DNA of 60,000 bases from NCBI RefSeq assembly GCF_964355755.1, contig NC_092675.1, positions 18,244,912-18,304,911 on the forward strand, read 5' to 3'. The position numbers were made by a program, and so were the translations under genes. The number at the start of each line of letters is the position of its first letter. Within the stretch, counting starts at the first letter, position 1. Positions 1 through 14,797 of this stretch are shown here, piece by piece. The notes below the pieces were generated by a model. The model worked only from the letters and a program-made list of their open reading frames with translations, was not told where the DNA came from and did no database searches. Origin of the DNA: Antedon mediterranea (lineage: Eukaryota; Echinodermata; Crinoidea; Comatulida; Antedonidae).

Positions 1-3000
1 CGGTTCAAATTTAAATTTATCAGAATGAAACTAAAAAGTGCATCTGAACCCTGTTATACTATAAGTTAAGTTGAACTTAAGTTTAAAATTGTGTTCATAT
101 TTAATGTGATCTAAAATTTAACATAAGTAAAACATTTTTATGGTTAAATTACAGCTTTTTTAGCAATTAAAATTTTACAATGAATTTACACAAAATGTAT
201 TTATTACTTCATTTTTTATTATTGTAATAATACTAATAATTTTTCTAAGAATTTTATTTAAAAACAAAAGTATATGCTGCCTTCGATACCATCTTGTTTT
301 AGACTGAATGGTTTAAGCTCTTTATCCATTCCAGACAAGTTTAAGTGGTCAATGACGTTTTTATTGTACTTATGTGATTTTAAATTTGAAATATTATTTT
401 AATGCTCCCATGTTACCTTGTTTGGAGAATTGTGATATCAGTGTTAATGTGTATAATGGCTTGCATAATATGATTTTTCTTTTACATTATAAAACAATTT
501 AATATTCTACCATCAGTAGGCCTACAAGTTCATTTAATGTCTGTACGTATTATTAAACTTGTGTTTTCATTAGTTTGGTAAAACACATTAAGAACTGCAC
601 AGTATATTTATATATTTGATATTTCCTTTATAGCAGTGTTCTATTGTAGCTTTAATGTTCCAGTCAAAACAATGCTTGGTTTCAACCAAAACAAAAATGT
701 TAAATTTAGGGCAGTATTTGATCCTTATGATTATTAAAAAAAACATTAACAAAATCTGTTATAAATGTTTTGGCAACATAAAAAAATAACAAACAAATAA
801 TTAGAGCACAACGAGGTTGGGATAAATTTTAAAATTGCATAAAGTTTGTTCATATAGGTTATTTTATGATTGAAAATTGTCTAGATCCATAATAAAGTTC
901 ATCAAATTAATAAGAACAATTTGTTAAGTTAAAACCATTAAGAAATATGAACTATGAGGTTCTTGTTATTATACAAATGAAATGATAAAATCTGTTACAT
1001 CTAGTTGTGTAGTAACAGTAAAAAGTAAGTAATAAACCTATTTTACTTTCAAAATGTGTTAGATTCTTCTGATTAAATTATTTCATATTTTATTGATCGG
1101 AATATGTTCTTTGTTGCCATAAGTGGTTATTAAATTCATATTTTATTGTTCATGTTTTATGAGGAGTATTTCAGATGAGAAAATGTATGTCTAATATGTG
1201 CATTTTAACAAAATTATTCATGTAATCTTTCTTAAATATTATTTCTTATTGATGAATGGTATTGAACCAATTCAACTAAAGTTGAATTATCAATTTGTAT
1301 AATGTTTCCTGATGATTTATATTTTAAAACACTTAATTAATAAATGTAATTAATTTAAAAATTATAAATTAAGATTTTCTTCTTTTGAAAATGACAAAAG
1401 ATTGATAGAAAAGAGAAGAAATTTCTTTTAAAATAACAGTGTAGAGTTGCACAAAATATGGCAATATAAGTTAAGTTGAACATTTTCTACTTTTCCAGAA
1501 ATCTTTTCAGTTTCATTCAGTTGCTTGTAAGTCAAAATGAATGTAGACCTACAACTAGTTGTATTTGTAAAAGTTAAGTTGCTTTCAGTTTTATGTAGAC
1601 ATAGATAAAACTTGTTTTAATTTGACCAATTTCTATGTTCGATATTATACTAGTAGTTTTTAACTAAATCTTGGATCAGGGTAATCTTATCACTTTATAA
1701 AGGTGATTTTTATTTCAACCTAGGAGCTCAACAAACAAATCCCATGTTTATTTATAGAGAAATAAATGGTTTGTCTATATAAAGGGCAACAGTTACTGGT
1801 GCCTCACAATTGGTTAGATAATAAATTTGATTTTTAAACCAAATCTGCTTAAACTAAACTTTTACTGGGAACAAAACATTTGATTCTCTGTATGCTTTAT
1901 GCCAGTTTATATTGTTTAATTAAAGTATTCTGTAAAAACATGATTACAGGATTTAGTTTAATTTAATAAATATTTTGCAATAAACTCATTTAATTTAATG
2001 TAAATTATAATGTTTCAAATGTGGTAGTCAGGTAGTGTATCTTGACCAAAGAAACAGAACAAGAAAGGAACACAGTTAAGATTATGGTAAAAATAAATGT
2101 TAAATTTCGCCAGTTTAGCTTCCTTTATTTCCTGTAAAATAACGGTAGAACAACGTCCTATTGCATCACCAATGACTACATCCTATTCATAATGTTATAT
2201 AACACACTATTTTTAAAACTTCCACAAAAACTATACAGAAGAAAACTGACCGACTATATTTGCACACACCGTTTGAGGTTAAAAGTACAGCCTGTAAAGG
2301 GTTAACCCATGTTACCCCACCTTTAGAGAAATGTTTACAAATAAATACTAAAAAGGAAGTTTAGTTCATAGATTATCTTCATTGTTTTAATATTGTTTCC
2401 TTCATTTGTTCAGTTTTATTTAAATACGGTATAAAACATTAGTTAACCTTTTAATTTAGAAAATGTCAATACCATTGTTGAGGTAAAGTTGGAAAGACTG
2501 GGGTACAAACAGCTGTAGGCTACTTTGGTAATAAAAGACAGCAGGAGAAATATAACAGTCAATGTACTTTGACTCTAAATACATTAATGTTTGAAATTCT
2601 GTATGATGTGGTATATTAAACATACATAATAAATACCGTGCACTGTCCTATATGTTTTAATTCATGACTGGACGAGGCAACAAGTGCCCATACTGTACAT
2701 AGAATATGTAACTTGTTTTTCTTTTCAAAATAAATTAATGTTACTGTATATCGTAGGCTCATCAACAGTTAGAGGTGATTGACAGTACTTGGAGGTGGGC
2801 TCTTCCTTCCACTCTATTTCACAGCTAAAAGCTGTCCTGTTTGAACAATTCTGGACCCAGCTGCTGATTTATATATGCAATTGTAATTTTTGATTATTAT
2901 ATAATTTGACAATTGATTAATATTTATAGGAGGAATTAAGTAAAGTGCATTGCATATAATTGTTGTATCAAGATAAACATTTAGATAATAAATGACAAGA

Positions 3001-3560
3001 TATGAAACATTCCTGACAAATAGAAATTTGTTTTTCTTGAGCACATAGGACGGAAATTGAGGAATTACCTGGATTGATAACTTTGTTAGCCTTTGCTCAA
3101 CCTTTCACCCAAGTCATTCAGCCCCTGTGTTTCTGGTTCTATTATGGTCTGTTACCACCCTTTGAGATGGTCAAATGGAGTTAATTTACTGACCATGACT
3201 TGCATAGCAACTGTCCACTCAATCAGAGCCTTTTTAATTGAACAATTTTTGGCCTACTTTATTATATGTTAATAATGTTCTTAGCAAGAAGGAGTAATTG
3301 GTGCCGAATTTGTGTCTTGTCATTTTATACTAACCCAGTGAGATTGAAGAATAACAGCTTTGCCTGTTTTCATTATAGCACATGCTTTAACAGAGTGTTG
3401 ATACTAAACTAGTAGAAAAGTGCCACTGTTATTTTGGTTTTAGTCTTTTTTGGTAGTGTTGTATTGCACATTTGAAAATAAAATAATGTCTAGTTTTAGA
3501 CCAATAATGGTATAGGAATAATGTAAACCATGCAGCGATAAATGCTGAAATACTATGAAC
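1..3560. other. AT-rich DNA, nothing recognised
   Basis: No exon, RNA gene or repeat I can support. It is either the intron upstream of the first visible collagen exon or intergenic. Confidence 0.6.
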
Positions 3561-3694
3561 CAAGAATAATCCCATGCTCACAAGTATAATCCCATGCTCA
3601 CAAGTATAATCCCATGCTCACAAGTATAATCCCATGCTCACAAGTATAATCCCATGCTCACAAGAATAATCCCATGCTCACAAGTATAATCCCA
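3561..3694. repeat. Tandem repeat, 20-bp unit, about 6.5 copies
   Basis: Unit CCCATGCTCACAAGTATAAT. The copies are identical apart from AAGAATAAT in place of AAGTATAAT at the first and sixth junctions, which indicates recent expansion. Confidence 0.95.
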
Positions 3695-6600
3695 CGTTAA
3701 ATCAGACTCAAGAATTTGGTAAATTGCATTTGTAATTGCAAACAGTCAAACATCACAAAGAGGAAAGTATGCTGAACATAGACATTCATCTCAAACATTA
3801 ACCAAATCTAAAATATTTGTATTCACTGGAGAATATAATGGAAAAAGAATAGTTTTGTTCATCATTTTTTGTGTGTAATCTGTACCAGTACCGCTGTATA
3901 TGGTATACAATTTGAATGATAATATATTTTTTTATTGATTCTAAGAGTATATTAATTTTTGTTTGTTTTGTTTGTACATCTTCTGTTTTAAATGACAACA
4001 AATTCTTCCTCTTAAAAGTAAAAGTTTATTTATATAATTAAATTTGTTTTTTGAAAAAAATGTATAGTTTTATTCTAAACTTCTGCTTTCTTCTAGGCTA
4101 GTTTATGGCAAAGCTATGAATGGGAAATCTTAAATTTAAATTTTAACATTCATTCTGTTTAAATTACTTCACATGTGTTAGATAAGCATGTTTTGTAGAA
4201 TATAGGACACATTTTAAGTTAATCCTGTTACCATCCCATATGGAAATACATAATGTCTCTAGAGCTATTTTTACTTGAAGATCGAAGATCAGATACACAG
4301 GTAAATAAATGAGAAAGCAAATATTGTTTTCCAGTGGGAGAAGTCTGTGTAGTGGAAGCATTTGCAGGTAGCTTGATTCTATAAGAATATCAGTGGAATA
4401 TTAAATCTGTTCTCACGTTCAAACACTTGTCCAGTTATTGGACAACAAATTCAAAATGTCAGATTGAGAATTTACACGATCATGCTCAGTCAAATATAAT
4501 TTGATTGGGTCTGTTGGATTTGAAGTTTGTTAAATTTGACATCCACAAGATGTCTATACTCTTTTGATGTGGGGTACTATAATCAAAGTCATGATGTTTT
4601 TACATCTTATTATATAGCCATATTGCAATGATTCTAAACTGTTTAGAAACATTACTTAACTACAAGACTGGAAACAGATTGTAGTATTATAACTTATTTT
4701 GGTTGGCTGTACAAATAGGTCTAACATAGTTTTCTGAAATTGTATAAGTTGATATCGTTGGAAGTGAAGAAATCTTTGTGATTGGTTTACAATTTAACTG
4801 TTATAACAATCTATTTGTTGTTGCCATCAGTAAACCTGTGTAATTTTTAGTTGCAACATTTTTACCATCTTATTTTTGGTAATGATGATGTTTTTAGTTG
4901 GTGACCAGCCACTGATTTGAAAGGTTTTTTTGGGAGCACAAAGTTAACAGAAATGTTGCTGGGATATAACTTTTATTTTTCAAATAAATAACATGGCGTG
5001 TTTCTGTTACATACAGTAATTACACCAAAACAGGCTCATTATTAACTCATTATGCTCTGGTTTTATATATAATATATGCATTGTTGTGTCAGTAAAAATA
5101 CCTGCTATACAGTATGCATTTACAATCAGGTTTCAATACTACATCACTTTAGTAGCAATAACTACATCTGTTTAGGATATAGATCTTGGTAGTAAATTTT
5201 ATGGAATACCTGTTGAGAGGTCTGAATTGTTACACTAGTATTTCCTTTCGTGTTCCCAGTGGATCCATTTAATGACATAAACCCATCTAACAGACAGCAC
5301 AAGGCATCTGGGGGAATGCATGTTTAAATCCAATCAATTCCTATAAAGATATGACCTGTATTACTAGAAAGAAGGTGGAATCTGTAGGCTGTGAATAGGA
5401 TTTGAATGAATTTATTCTTCAATGAAAGTATTGAAACATATTTACATTTAATTTCCTATACTTTCATTGAGTCAGAAGTCTAATTGAATAGTTTATAATT
5501 TGTATCAATTAAAATTATTGTTGTTTAAACTCCTCAATGTTTAAACTAGCAATTTCTATTGTACTAGTTTTAGATATTACGTTTATAATTTTAATTATGT
5601 TATTAAACTCAAACTTATATTTGTCTAATTCTAATATTAATGCCGTGCTGCTGCATTGTGTTTTCAAATGCTTTTATTTTCAATAGTAACTAATAATAAT
5701 ACTATATTATGATATTATTTTCAATACAGGAAGTCCTTCAATATACTGAATAGACAAATTGAAACTAGATTTTGTAAATTTAATTTTTATTGAAAAAAAA
5801 ACAAACTAGTACACAACAAATGTTATACTACTACTAGTGCTACTGTTATGAAATTTCTACAAAAGTTTTGTTGATGCTTAATCTTGAAACGTTTATTTAA
5901 TTTAGTTTATTGTTTATAAATTTAATAACAATGGATTGAAAATACTGTAGCTTTCATTTGGTTATTAGTTTAAATTTTAGAGGATGAGTTGAAGTATTTT
6001 AATTTCATTAAACTTTGCAATTACTAAAATTGTGGTACTAGGCCACATTTCAGACATAACAAAATGATGACCAAGAAAAAGTAGGATGGACATGCTTTAC
6101 CAAACATTATAAAATTTATGTCTATAAAAGATTAGCGGTAAAGCCTGTGAACTATAATGGCTGGAAAACATCACTAAGGGGCAGTTAAGTAATTGCTCAT
6201 GACATTCTCCAATGGTTGGTAATCTCAACGGGAAGTACTGTGCTCTATTCAGCCTACCAACTGCTTCGTGACATCTATGGGGTGGGGTTAAGTCTGACAT
6301 TGCCAGTTCACTAAGTATATTGTTTTTATTAGAATTCCTCAGGGAGTGCAAGTAGATTTTTGTTGTTGACTGAGACATCATGTAAATGAGTAAAGAAAAT
6401 GTCTGCGAGTTTAATGGAATTAAAAGTTATAACAAATCAATTCTTTAAACTTAATATCACTTTAGTAAATACTGTAAGGTTAGATTATTAAATTATACTT
6501 TTAAGAGCGTATTAATTTTAACTGGTGAGAATACCAAGTGTGATATCAATTGTTGACTTTGTTATTGTTTAGAAAATGCCAGTGTATTGTTTAATGATTG

Positions 6601-9600
6601 TGAAGGAGTATATTTGTCCATAATTTACATACCAGGTACTACTCGCTCCAACAATTTTAAAGAATTTGACTACTGTATAGGATTTGCCTTCTCACTATGT
6701 AATCTGTCAGTATAGAATCTCTGTTCACAAGATAGTTTATGAGCTCACCTGTTAGATAATATAAACATTACATAGAAAACACTTCACCTATGCTTCTGGA
6801 GAAGGGGAAATATTTTACTAAACTAAAAATCAGTCGTTAGGGAATTTCAATACTGTTTCCCAATTGAGTTGGCAATGATGCACTCACTCCTTTTCTTATT
6901 GTTTCATTACTGTCTCTTTTCTCTGCAACTCATAGGGTTTAACGTAATGTGAAAACTGGGTCCTTCTTAGGAAATGAACTAAGTATAACATTCTGTACAG
7001 AGCCAACCAGTTCTTGTCGGCTTAACTCCTTGGAGATTTTCCCAAATCACTTCTAATTCACTCCAAACTTTCTGGACAGTCATCCTGAACCAGGAGACGC
7101 TTGTGGGTACAGTAGTTTGTAGATTATAGGTCAAAATGAAGTGCAAAACAAAAATATTTGTAGTATAATTCAAGTATCCTGTTAATGATTTTATACAATA
7201 CATATTTCATACAGGGAGGTTTCATTGTTATAAATATCGTATAGCAATTATGCATAAATGCAACTTCATACACTTAATCTGTACTGTGTAGTACATTTTA
7301 ATGTAATTTTAGTGTGTCCTTTTAAATAATCGAAAAATGACGGTTTGTTGGTAAAACAAACTGCAGCCACAAAATTGTCAAGATTGTGTAGTATGCAGTT
7401 GTCATACATGATGACCAAGTGAGTATACTGACCTGTAAATGACCGGCTGGTTTTAATTAGAGATTGTTATCTGAATAGGCCCGAATTGGTCACAGGTTAA
7501 AAGTTAGCGAAACGCAGCAGCCTTTCCTATGAGATATTAATTGCTCAATTATCAATGGCAATATAGGCTTTTAAAATCACATAAATTGGTCAGAGAAATG
7601 AGTTTAGTAGGTATTAAAGGTATTACAGAAGGATTAGGAGGCTCAATAACTTTTACAATTCATAAAATAAGTACCTTGAAATATTTAAAAATAAATTATA
7701 AATTTCATAATTTAATAAAAGGTTTTGCAGCATTATGACTAGCTGCTGTACATAGGCCTATAGTAAAGAACTTTGTCATGAACTAAAAAATCTGAGTCAA
7801 AGAAAAAAATGTACTAAAGTAATGTATTTGTTTTACACAAAAAAGTTATGAAAAAGTAATATTAGTGCAATTCAGTATACTGTAAGTTTGTATACTAACT
7901 ATTACAGTATATATTAGAGGTCAGGTTACTCACTCATAGGGATTTTCTGCTGTTCTTAATTTAACAAAGCACATGTTTTGCATTGAAATGACTTGGAGCA
8001 TACATTCAGTTTTCCTCCTATTTTGTTGCAGAGCCAACACATTAGTCAAAGGAATGTTTTAGCTAGCTACTTAATAACGTAAATAGGCAAACAATCCCAC
8101 CAACATCATCACTAAAATTAAGGATTAATTTCAGGTATAAAATGCAAATGTTTATTGTTCTAGCTGAGTAGCAGTACTTATTAGGTTAGGAATACAGTGG
8201 AATTTGTTATTTTCCCTGTAGTTTTATTATAAGAGTAACAGCCTTAGAATATCTGTCATTCTAGTTAATGGATTTAAATTTGTCATTCAACATTAGGTAG
8301 CTCCATTATTGGTTAAAATACCAAACTACTTTACTGAACTGCTGAATTTTAACTCCTGTCTTGATTTCGGGGTGACGATAGAACTGTGCAACTCCCATGG
8401 CATATTTTCGCTGCTTATTAGTTTAGAATTAAGTAAGCAAAGTAACTAGATTCCTAGCATTATTAAACCTAATATTAAATACAAAAATAGATGTATAATG
8501 CAAGGTGGTCATGTCATTTAGCTGTGTAACCTTTTGTAAATGCATTGTTTAGGTATATCATTAATTTTTTAAATACCGCCCACCAATTATGCAAACAAAT
8601 GATATTGCGAAAGTCACCTGAAAAGTGATGGGGACAGATTTTGTTCATTGAAGTTTTTCTTATCTTTACTCTTTCATGTTTAATGTTAGATACAGTATTG
8701 TAAATGTATGTACTGTATGTAGACTGAACTAATTGCCTTTTGAAAGTTTCCTAGGTTGAAATCTTTCATAAATATTTACATTTTGAAACAACCAATTATG
8801 TACTACTTAGAATAAAACAAAAACAGTTTAGCCTAAATATTTTTAAATTTTAAGTTATTTTAAAACATAGCTTGTTAGATCAGTAGTACATTCAAGTGGT
8901 TCACAGTGAATGTTTATCAATAAAGTTTTTAAAAGATATGTTTCTCTCTTTGAATTGTTGATTTTCTATAGTCAGTATGATAGGTTATTACAGTACTGAT
9001 TTACTATGTTGATGTTATGTTCTATATATTGCACATAAATTACATTTAATTGGGTACATCAAACTAGAGTGACTAGAATTGAAATTATAACTTTAAATTT
9101 ACAATGTTATATTTTGACCCCAAAACAGTTTGTAACTAGGTGATTTACTTTTTGTTTATTTGATTGTCAGCAGGTAGTTGAAGAGAATGTGAAATTGCAT
9201 CATGAAGCTGAGCTGCAAACGTTTCTCTACACCCTCATCAGTCTGAACGGCCTCTAGATCCTATCTGTAGCAAAAGCAGTGGTTTAATGCAGGGTGAAAA
9301 GGCCCCTGGTTCAGCACTCCTAAGGGGCTCTCCAACTTTGGGTAGTTGCATTGGGCTGCTCATGTTCTGTGGCCCCTTACAGTAAGCTCTTGGTTTAGCC
9401 AGTGAGTGTGCTAATAGCCGTTACTTTCACCACACATGAGCATAAGTGTCAATTTATACCCAATTGTATTTAACAAGGGAGTCCTCCCTGATTTAACCAC
9501 ATAGGGAAACAAATGCGTTTCTATTCATTCATTATTTGACTTTTGACATGAGTGGGTTCTAAAACCCACAATGCCAATAAATTCATAGAGGTGTCAACCA

Positions 9601-12600
9601 TAATGAACTGCAATGTATACATTTATAGTACATTAATTAAAAGATAACAAGGTGCTGTATTACATAACCAATTTCTTTCACTTTAAAAGAATTGCAGTAA
9701 TGTCATGGGTGATATCATTACATTTATTTATGTTACTGAAATAAGAACAAGTTAAGAATGCTTGAATAATCCCAGAAGCCAGTGTGTGTGGTTATAACTA
9801 TTATTTGTAAATTAGCACTCTAGAAGGCCACACAAGCTGCTTATAAAAATGATTACTGGATATGGGTCTAGCTCCCTCTTGGAGGTCTTTATAATATAAA
9901 ACAATTTTATAGACAATAAATGCTTTAAATTGCTACTGTTCAATGGTACTAAAGTTTCAAAATTCATTTCTGTTCATAATATGATTATTATTATTATTAC
10001 TGTATTATGATTCTGTTCAATAATGATTATTATTAAAATCCGGTTTAAAATTTGTCTTTTTTGTGAGTTTCCAATTTTATTTATAGATCTTATTTTTCCA
10101 CCTCGCACGGCAAGCGTTAATAGCATGAACAAGTGTAACAGTCGCACTGTGTTTTTCTGTTCCTTTATTGGTTGTTAATTAGTACCAGTGGAGGGCTGTG
10201 ACACTTAGTATAAACATTATTCAGTTCTAAATTTCAAATTAGCTTGAACAGCTGGCGCTTCTATGTACCATAGTGCTTCTATGGAGGGCATTTTGCTTTC
10301 CATATACCACATTAAGTTTCCCAACTGTAAATAATTAATGTATATTTCTTTAATTAGCATAGGATTGTTTATTTGAAGCTACGTTGTTAATTGAATTTTA
10401 CTTACTTACTGAAATACAATATAAATTTGTTAGTTTAAATTATTTTATTTTTAAATGTTTACAGTAATGAGTGTTAAAATTTCATATACAGTTAATATTG
10501 TATTACTGTAATATTGTAATGTTTGGTTTCTAAAGTTATAATTGACTCCTAATATCCTAATGTATTTATGGTTTTTATAAGCATGTAAGTATAGTGTTCA
10601 GATATATTTGCATTTGGCTTAATGCTTGGTTTCCATTTAATTTAAAGACACAAAGATTTGACCAATCGCCAATCAATTATTCAAACTCTCACTTACGTTC
10701 TAGTGGGAAACAAGCATTATTGCTACAAAATTACAGTATGAGGAATATTGGGGAAAACTATAACTCCCAAACCAGGTACCGGTAAATCATTATTGAATGT
10801 TAATTATAAATAAATTTAACTGTTGACTTAGAACCACTAGTAGGTCTATAGCTGTGGTAATGTACATTAAGCCTAAATATTAGTGTACCTCCAACTGTGT
10901 TACAAATTCATGTTAACCTTCTGGTTTATGTAAATCACCTTTACAGTACTCTGGATATTTTACCTATGAGCACATTATGTTTTCCACCTGTTGCAGACTT
11001 TGTCTTTCCTGTGTTTTCCTGATGTGCATGTTTGTAGATTTACTTCATATTCTCAATGGGAAGGCTTTTTGACATACCCTGATTACATATTTCACATAAC
11101 AACACTATTCTTGATATTATGATATGAATGATGATAATTAATGCAGTCTGATCTGAATTTGTTTATTCGTGTCTAATGTGATTTTAAATTATCAAAGATG
11201 TAGTGACTCTGTTCAAGCCACTGTTGTGTCTGTTTGTATAACTCTCTGACGTGTTATAAGAAAGCTAAAGGATTGTTGGCTTAATAGGATTCTTGTCGTC
11301 ATGTTTCCGAATACTCTTCCCAAATGGATGTCCTAAATGTGATCCAGTTGTAATAACCAGTGCACTCTGTTTATTCAGTTACGAATGAGTTTTCATTACA
11401 AGTATACTCTTATCAATGGTTCTTTAACAATGAAATGTTTTTAGTTTAAAGTACATAATGTAATAACATAACATAGAGCTGTGGAAGTCATTGCTTTTAA
11501 AATTTAGTTATAAACATTTGTTTGTATTTTGTTTAGTACTGTACAATTCACTTTCCATATTGGCTTAACAATTTTTGTGTTGATGCCTCCCCTCTTTAAC
11601 GGTTGATTGGCTGAAACTTTGATTTCATAACTCCTCATTATCTTCACATCATCCCATCCTATCTGATCCCCTGATGTGACCTTTGACCAATCGTTAATTA
11701 GGTAATTCTCTGATCGTGACTGTAGTGAATTTACTATTGGTTTACTTCACAGCGATCCATATTGCATATCTGCCACTGTAACATGATCCACGTTTCACAG
11801 CAGATAAAAATTCACTACCGCTATCTTTACTTAGTAAATTGATGTTCACTGTATTTCTTGACGTATGCAACAGTAACTATTACGATTGTGTAACCGTGTG
11901 CGTATGTAGTTGAACAACAGGGGTTAAAAAGTACAATGAACTGGAGCTTCTTTCTCATGTTACCGGTCAAAATTAGTGTACATAATATGTTCTTATATAT
12001 GCATTATAGGAGATCACAGGGCGGTCAAAAAAAGAGTTATTAAAATCCACCTGGGGTTAATTAATTTGCATTAAACCATTAGTGACTGCACGTCGAAACA
12101 CACATTCTCAGAATGTCCTCAACTGGTTTTACTACAATTTAGTATTTTCATAAAATAGAAAAGACAACAAAATCATTGCAGCCACAGTACTGTCTGTTAA
12201 TAATTTTGAAACTAGTAGGTGTCTTTTTAAGAAATAATCGTAGGCGTTTATTTAAAATGTTGTTTGTCTTTCTAAAAATACTATTACTCAAAATAGTTGA
12301 TGATTCAGAAAAGTTCATTGGATTGGAGTTATCAATGGATGAAATTAACATCTTTATTTTTATATTTTTTAATTCAAAAAGAAATAGATTGTTTGTTGTA
12401 GGTATATGAAGCCAGCCTTAATTAAAAGGTGTAAGCTCATGCTATGTCTCTTATTTTGAATTACATTGAATTGAAAACTAAAAATGTGTTACCTGCTAGA
12501 ATAAAAAAGAATTGCTTTTCTATCATCACCATACAAGCCACATCCTTGTAAGTGGCTGTCCTTGGCAACACTTTATCCACACTCGTTGCTGTGTAAAATA

Positions 12601-12966
12601 TCTACCCTTTATTTCAACATACCATTCATCACTTTATACCCACTCCTACAGTACTTCATTACCCATCACCGCCTACTGATTTCCTTTTATGTACACAATA
12701 ATTTTCTCTTTAAAAGTTGTTCTACAATAAACTGTTAAATTGATCTTTACTGTACCGTAACACATGTATTTTAAGCTTCTGTGTTACTATACTATCTTAC
12801 CAGTATCCAATAGGTTCAAATCTTGCCACACGTCTACTGTCTTTTCTCATCACAAAAAAAAAGTACCACACTTGATCATTATAAAACTAACACCACGTAT
12901 ACCTGTAATGTAATTTTAGCTCTCATGTTACCTTTACTATCTTACCAGAATCCTAGGTTTAAATCT
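3695..12966. other. AT-rich DNA, nothing recognised
   Basis: No supported gene; open frames are short and low-complexity. A patch at about 9190-9440 is less AT-rich but has no recognisable coding or tRNA structure. At 12803 GGTTCAAATCT resembles a Pol III B box in isolation. Confidence 0.55.
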
Positions 12967-14024
12967 GGGTGTCACGAAAGCTCAGACCACGAAAGCTCAG
13001 ACCCCCTAAGACCTAAGATCACGAAAGCTAAGACCCAACACCTAAGATTACAAATACTAAGATATACTACAGCTTAAAAACAATACTTGTTTATCCATAC
13101 ATAATTTTAAACACAGTAGGTTTCATTTATTACCATAAATATAATTTAATACTACCGCAAAACATAGATAAACTCACATTATTTTCGCCCGTCGAGTAAA
13201 TGTATATTTTTTCTTTATAACAAACAAACTTGACGGGTTGTTTGTTGGTATATATTTACTCCATTGTGTTGGTTCAGAGGATGTTTTTCTTACGCACCTG
13301 CCTTTCTTGTATTTTGACTCCAAATTTGTTGACTAACTTTATCCTGAACACCACACTTTAAAATTAGGACTTATAAGTACTTTCAGAAGGAGAAACACAT
13401 AATAACAAATAAATAAATCCTTTAAATTGATGATTTTACAGATGTGTTTCTTTGTATACTGTAATGACAATGTTTTTGTTTCTATGGAGCGCCAAAAGAG
13501 CAACAATAATAGTACAAGTATAAAAACAGAAAGAAAACGAAACAAAAAAACGTATCAAGATTTTTAAATTAAAATTTATTTGCCAGTATTTATTTCTTCG
13601 TACTTGCATGATTATACTATTATCATTACAATTTTAATTTTACATTGTTCCATCCACACTGTAGATGGACTCCACAGAGTTTTCAGCCCTCTATATAATT
13701 TTTGCTCTTTTGACGTTCCATAGAAACAAAAACATTGAACATGGCCCATGGGGTAGGCCTACTGTACTGTAGGCTAGTCATTTTGTGTGTGAGAAAAACG
13801 TCTGTAAAATCATCAATTTAAAAATGTATTTGTTACTTTTTATGTGATTCTTTTTCATGAAAGTGCCAATTCTAAGGTGTGGTATTCAGAATAAATGTTG
13901 GGAGTTAAAATACAAGGCAGGTGCGAAAGATAAATATTTGTAATCTTAGGTGTTGGGTCTTAGCTTTCGTGATCTTAGGTCTTAGGGGGTCTGAGCTTTC
14001 GTGGTCTGAGCTTTTGTGACACCC
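12967..14024. mobile_element. 1.06-kb fold-back element with repeated ACGAAAGCT motifs
   Basis: Outer ends are inverted repeats of GGGTGTCACRAAAGCTCAGA. Each end holds three near-repeats of CACGAAAGCT(C/A)AGACC, then CCTAAGACCTAAGAT. Similarity continues inward for hundreds of bases (ACGCACCTGCCTTTCTTGTA against its inverse near 13910; a match around TCTATGGAGCG near 13480 and 13720), so most of the element can fold on itself. No transposase frame seen, and no clear target duplication. Confidence 0.87.
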
Positions 14025-14797
14025 GTCAAAATCTAGCTAAATTCTTAAATTCTTTTAAAACTTGTTTGCCACATTTTACTTTACCATAAATAGTTGGTTG
14101 TTATGTCTTTTCTTCAGTATTATTATGTCTCCTATGACCTGATATTTAATTAGCCATTTTAAGATCCTGCTTCCAAGTTTTATTGGGATTTCACCTTAAG
14201 TGTGACTCCAAGCTGTCAACACCTCACATCTCAGTACTTTGATCTTTGCCTTTTATATTTTCATGGTCTTTACCAATACCATTGTCAAAATTAAATTAGA
14301 TAAATTACTTGAATGAGATAAAACAATCAGAAACTTATGTGATATAACAAAGATGGTAGTCTTCAATTATTGCACAGTTTAAGGATTTATATTTCCTTCT
14401 GTTTAGTTGGAAAATGTTGTTGAGTGATTCGGCCTTGATTAGCTGGAGCATATAACACATTATACCAATACCACTGGTCTTATACTAGTACTCTGTCGTT
14501 AATGTTGGTACATGAAAAGAAATTAAAAAGATTTAAACTGGTATTTAATGTTGGTAAATAATGGTATAAAATCTCTTGTTTGTGCATATCAAGCTCTGTC
14601 AGCCCAAAGAATGAAAATAAAATAATTTTTCATTTATTCTTTATTTCGTAATCAATGTACATATACAGTATAACAATATAAGATTGGTATTTTATAGAAC
14701 TGTTTTCAGACAAATTTTCATGGTGACTCTAATGTAGGAACTAAAACATCCAATCATGTTTTCAGATCATGTGCTCATCATCAATAAAGAATACATT

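Noticed and set aside
9270-9330. GGTGAAAAGGCCCCTGGT reads briefly like Gly-X-Y after an AG
   Set aside because: The triplet pattern fails after two triplets and there is no suitable donor; treated as coincidence.
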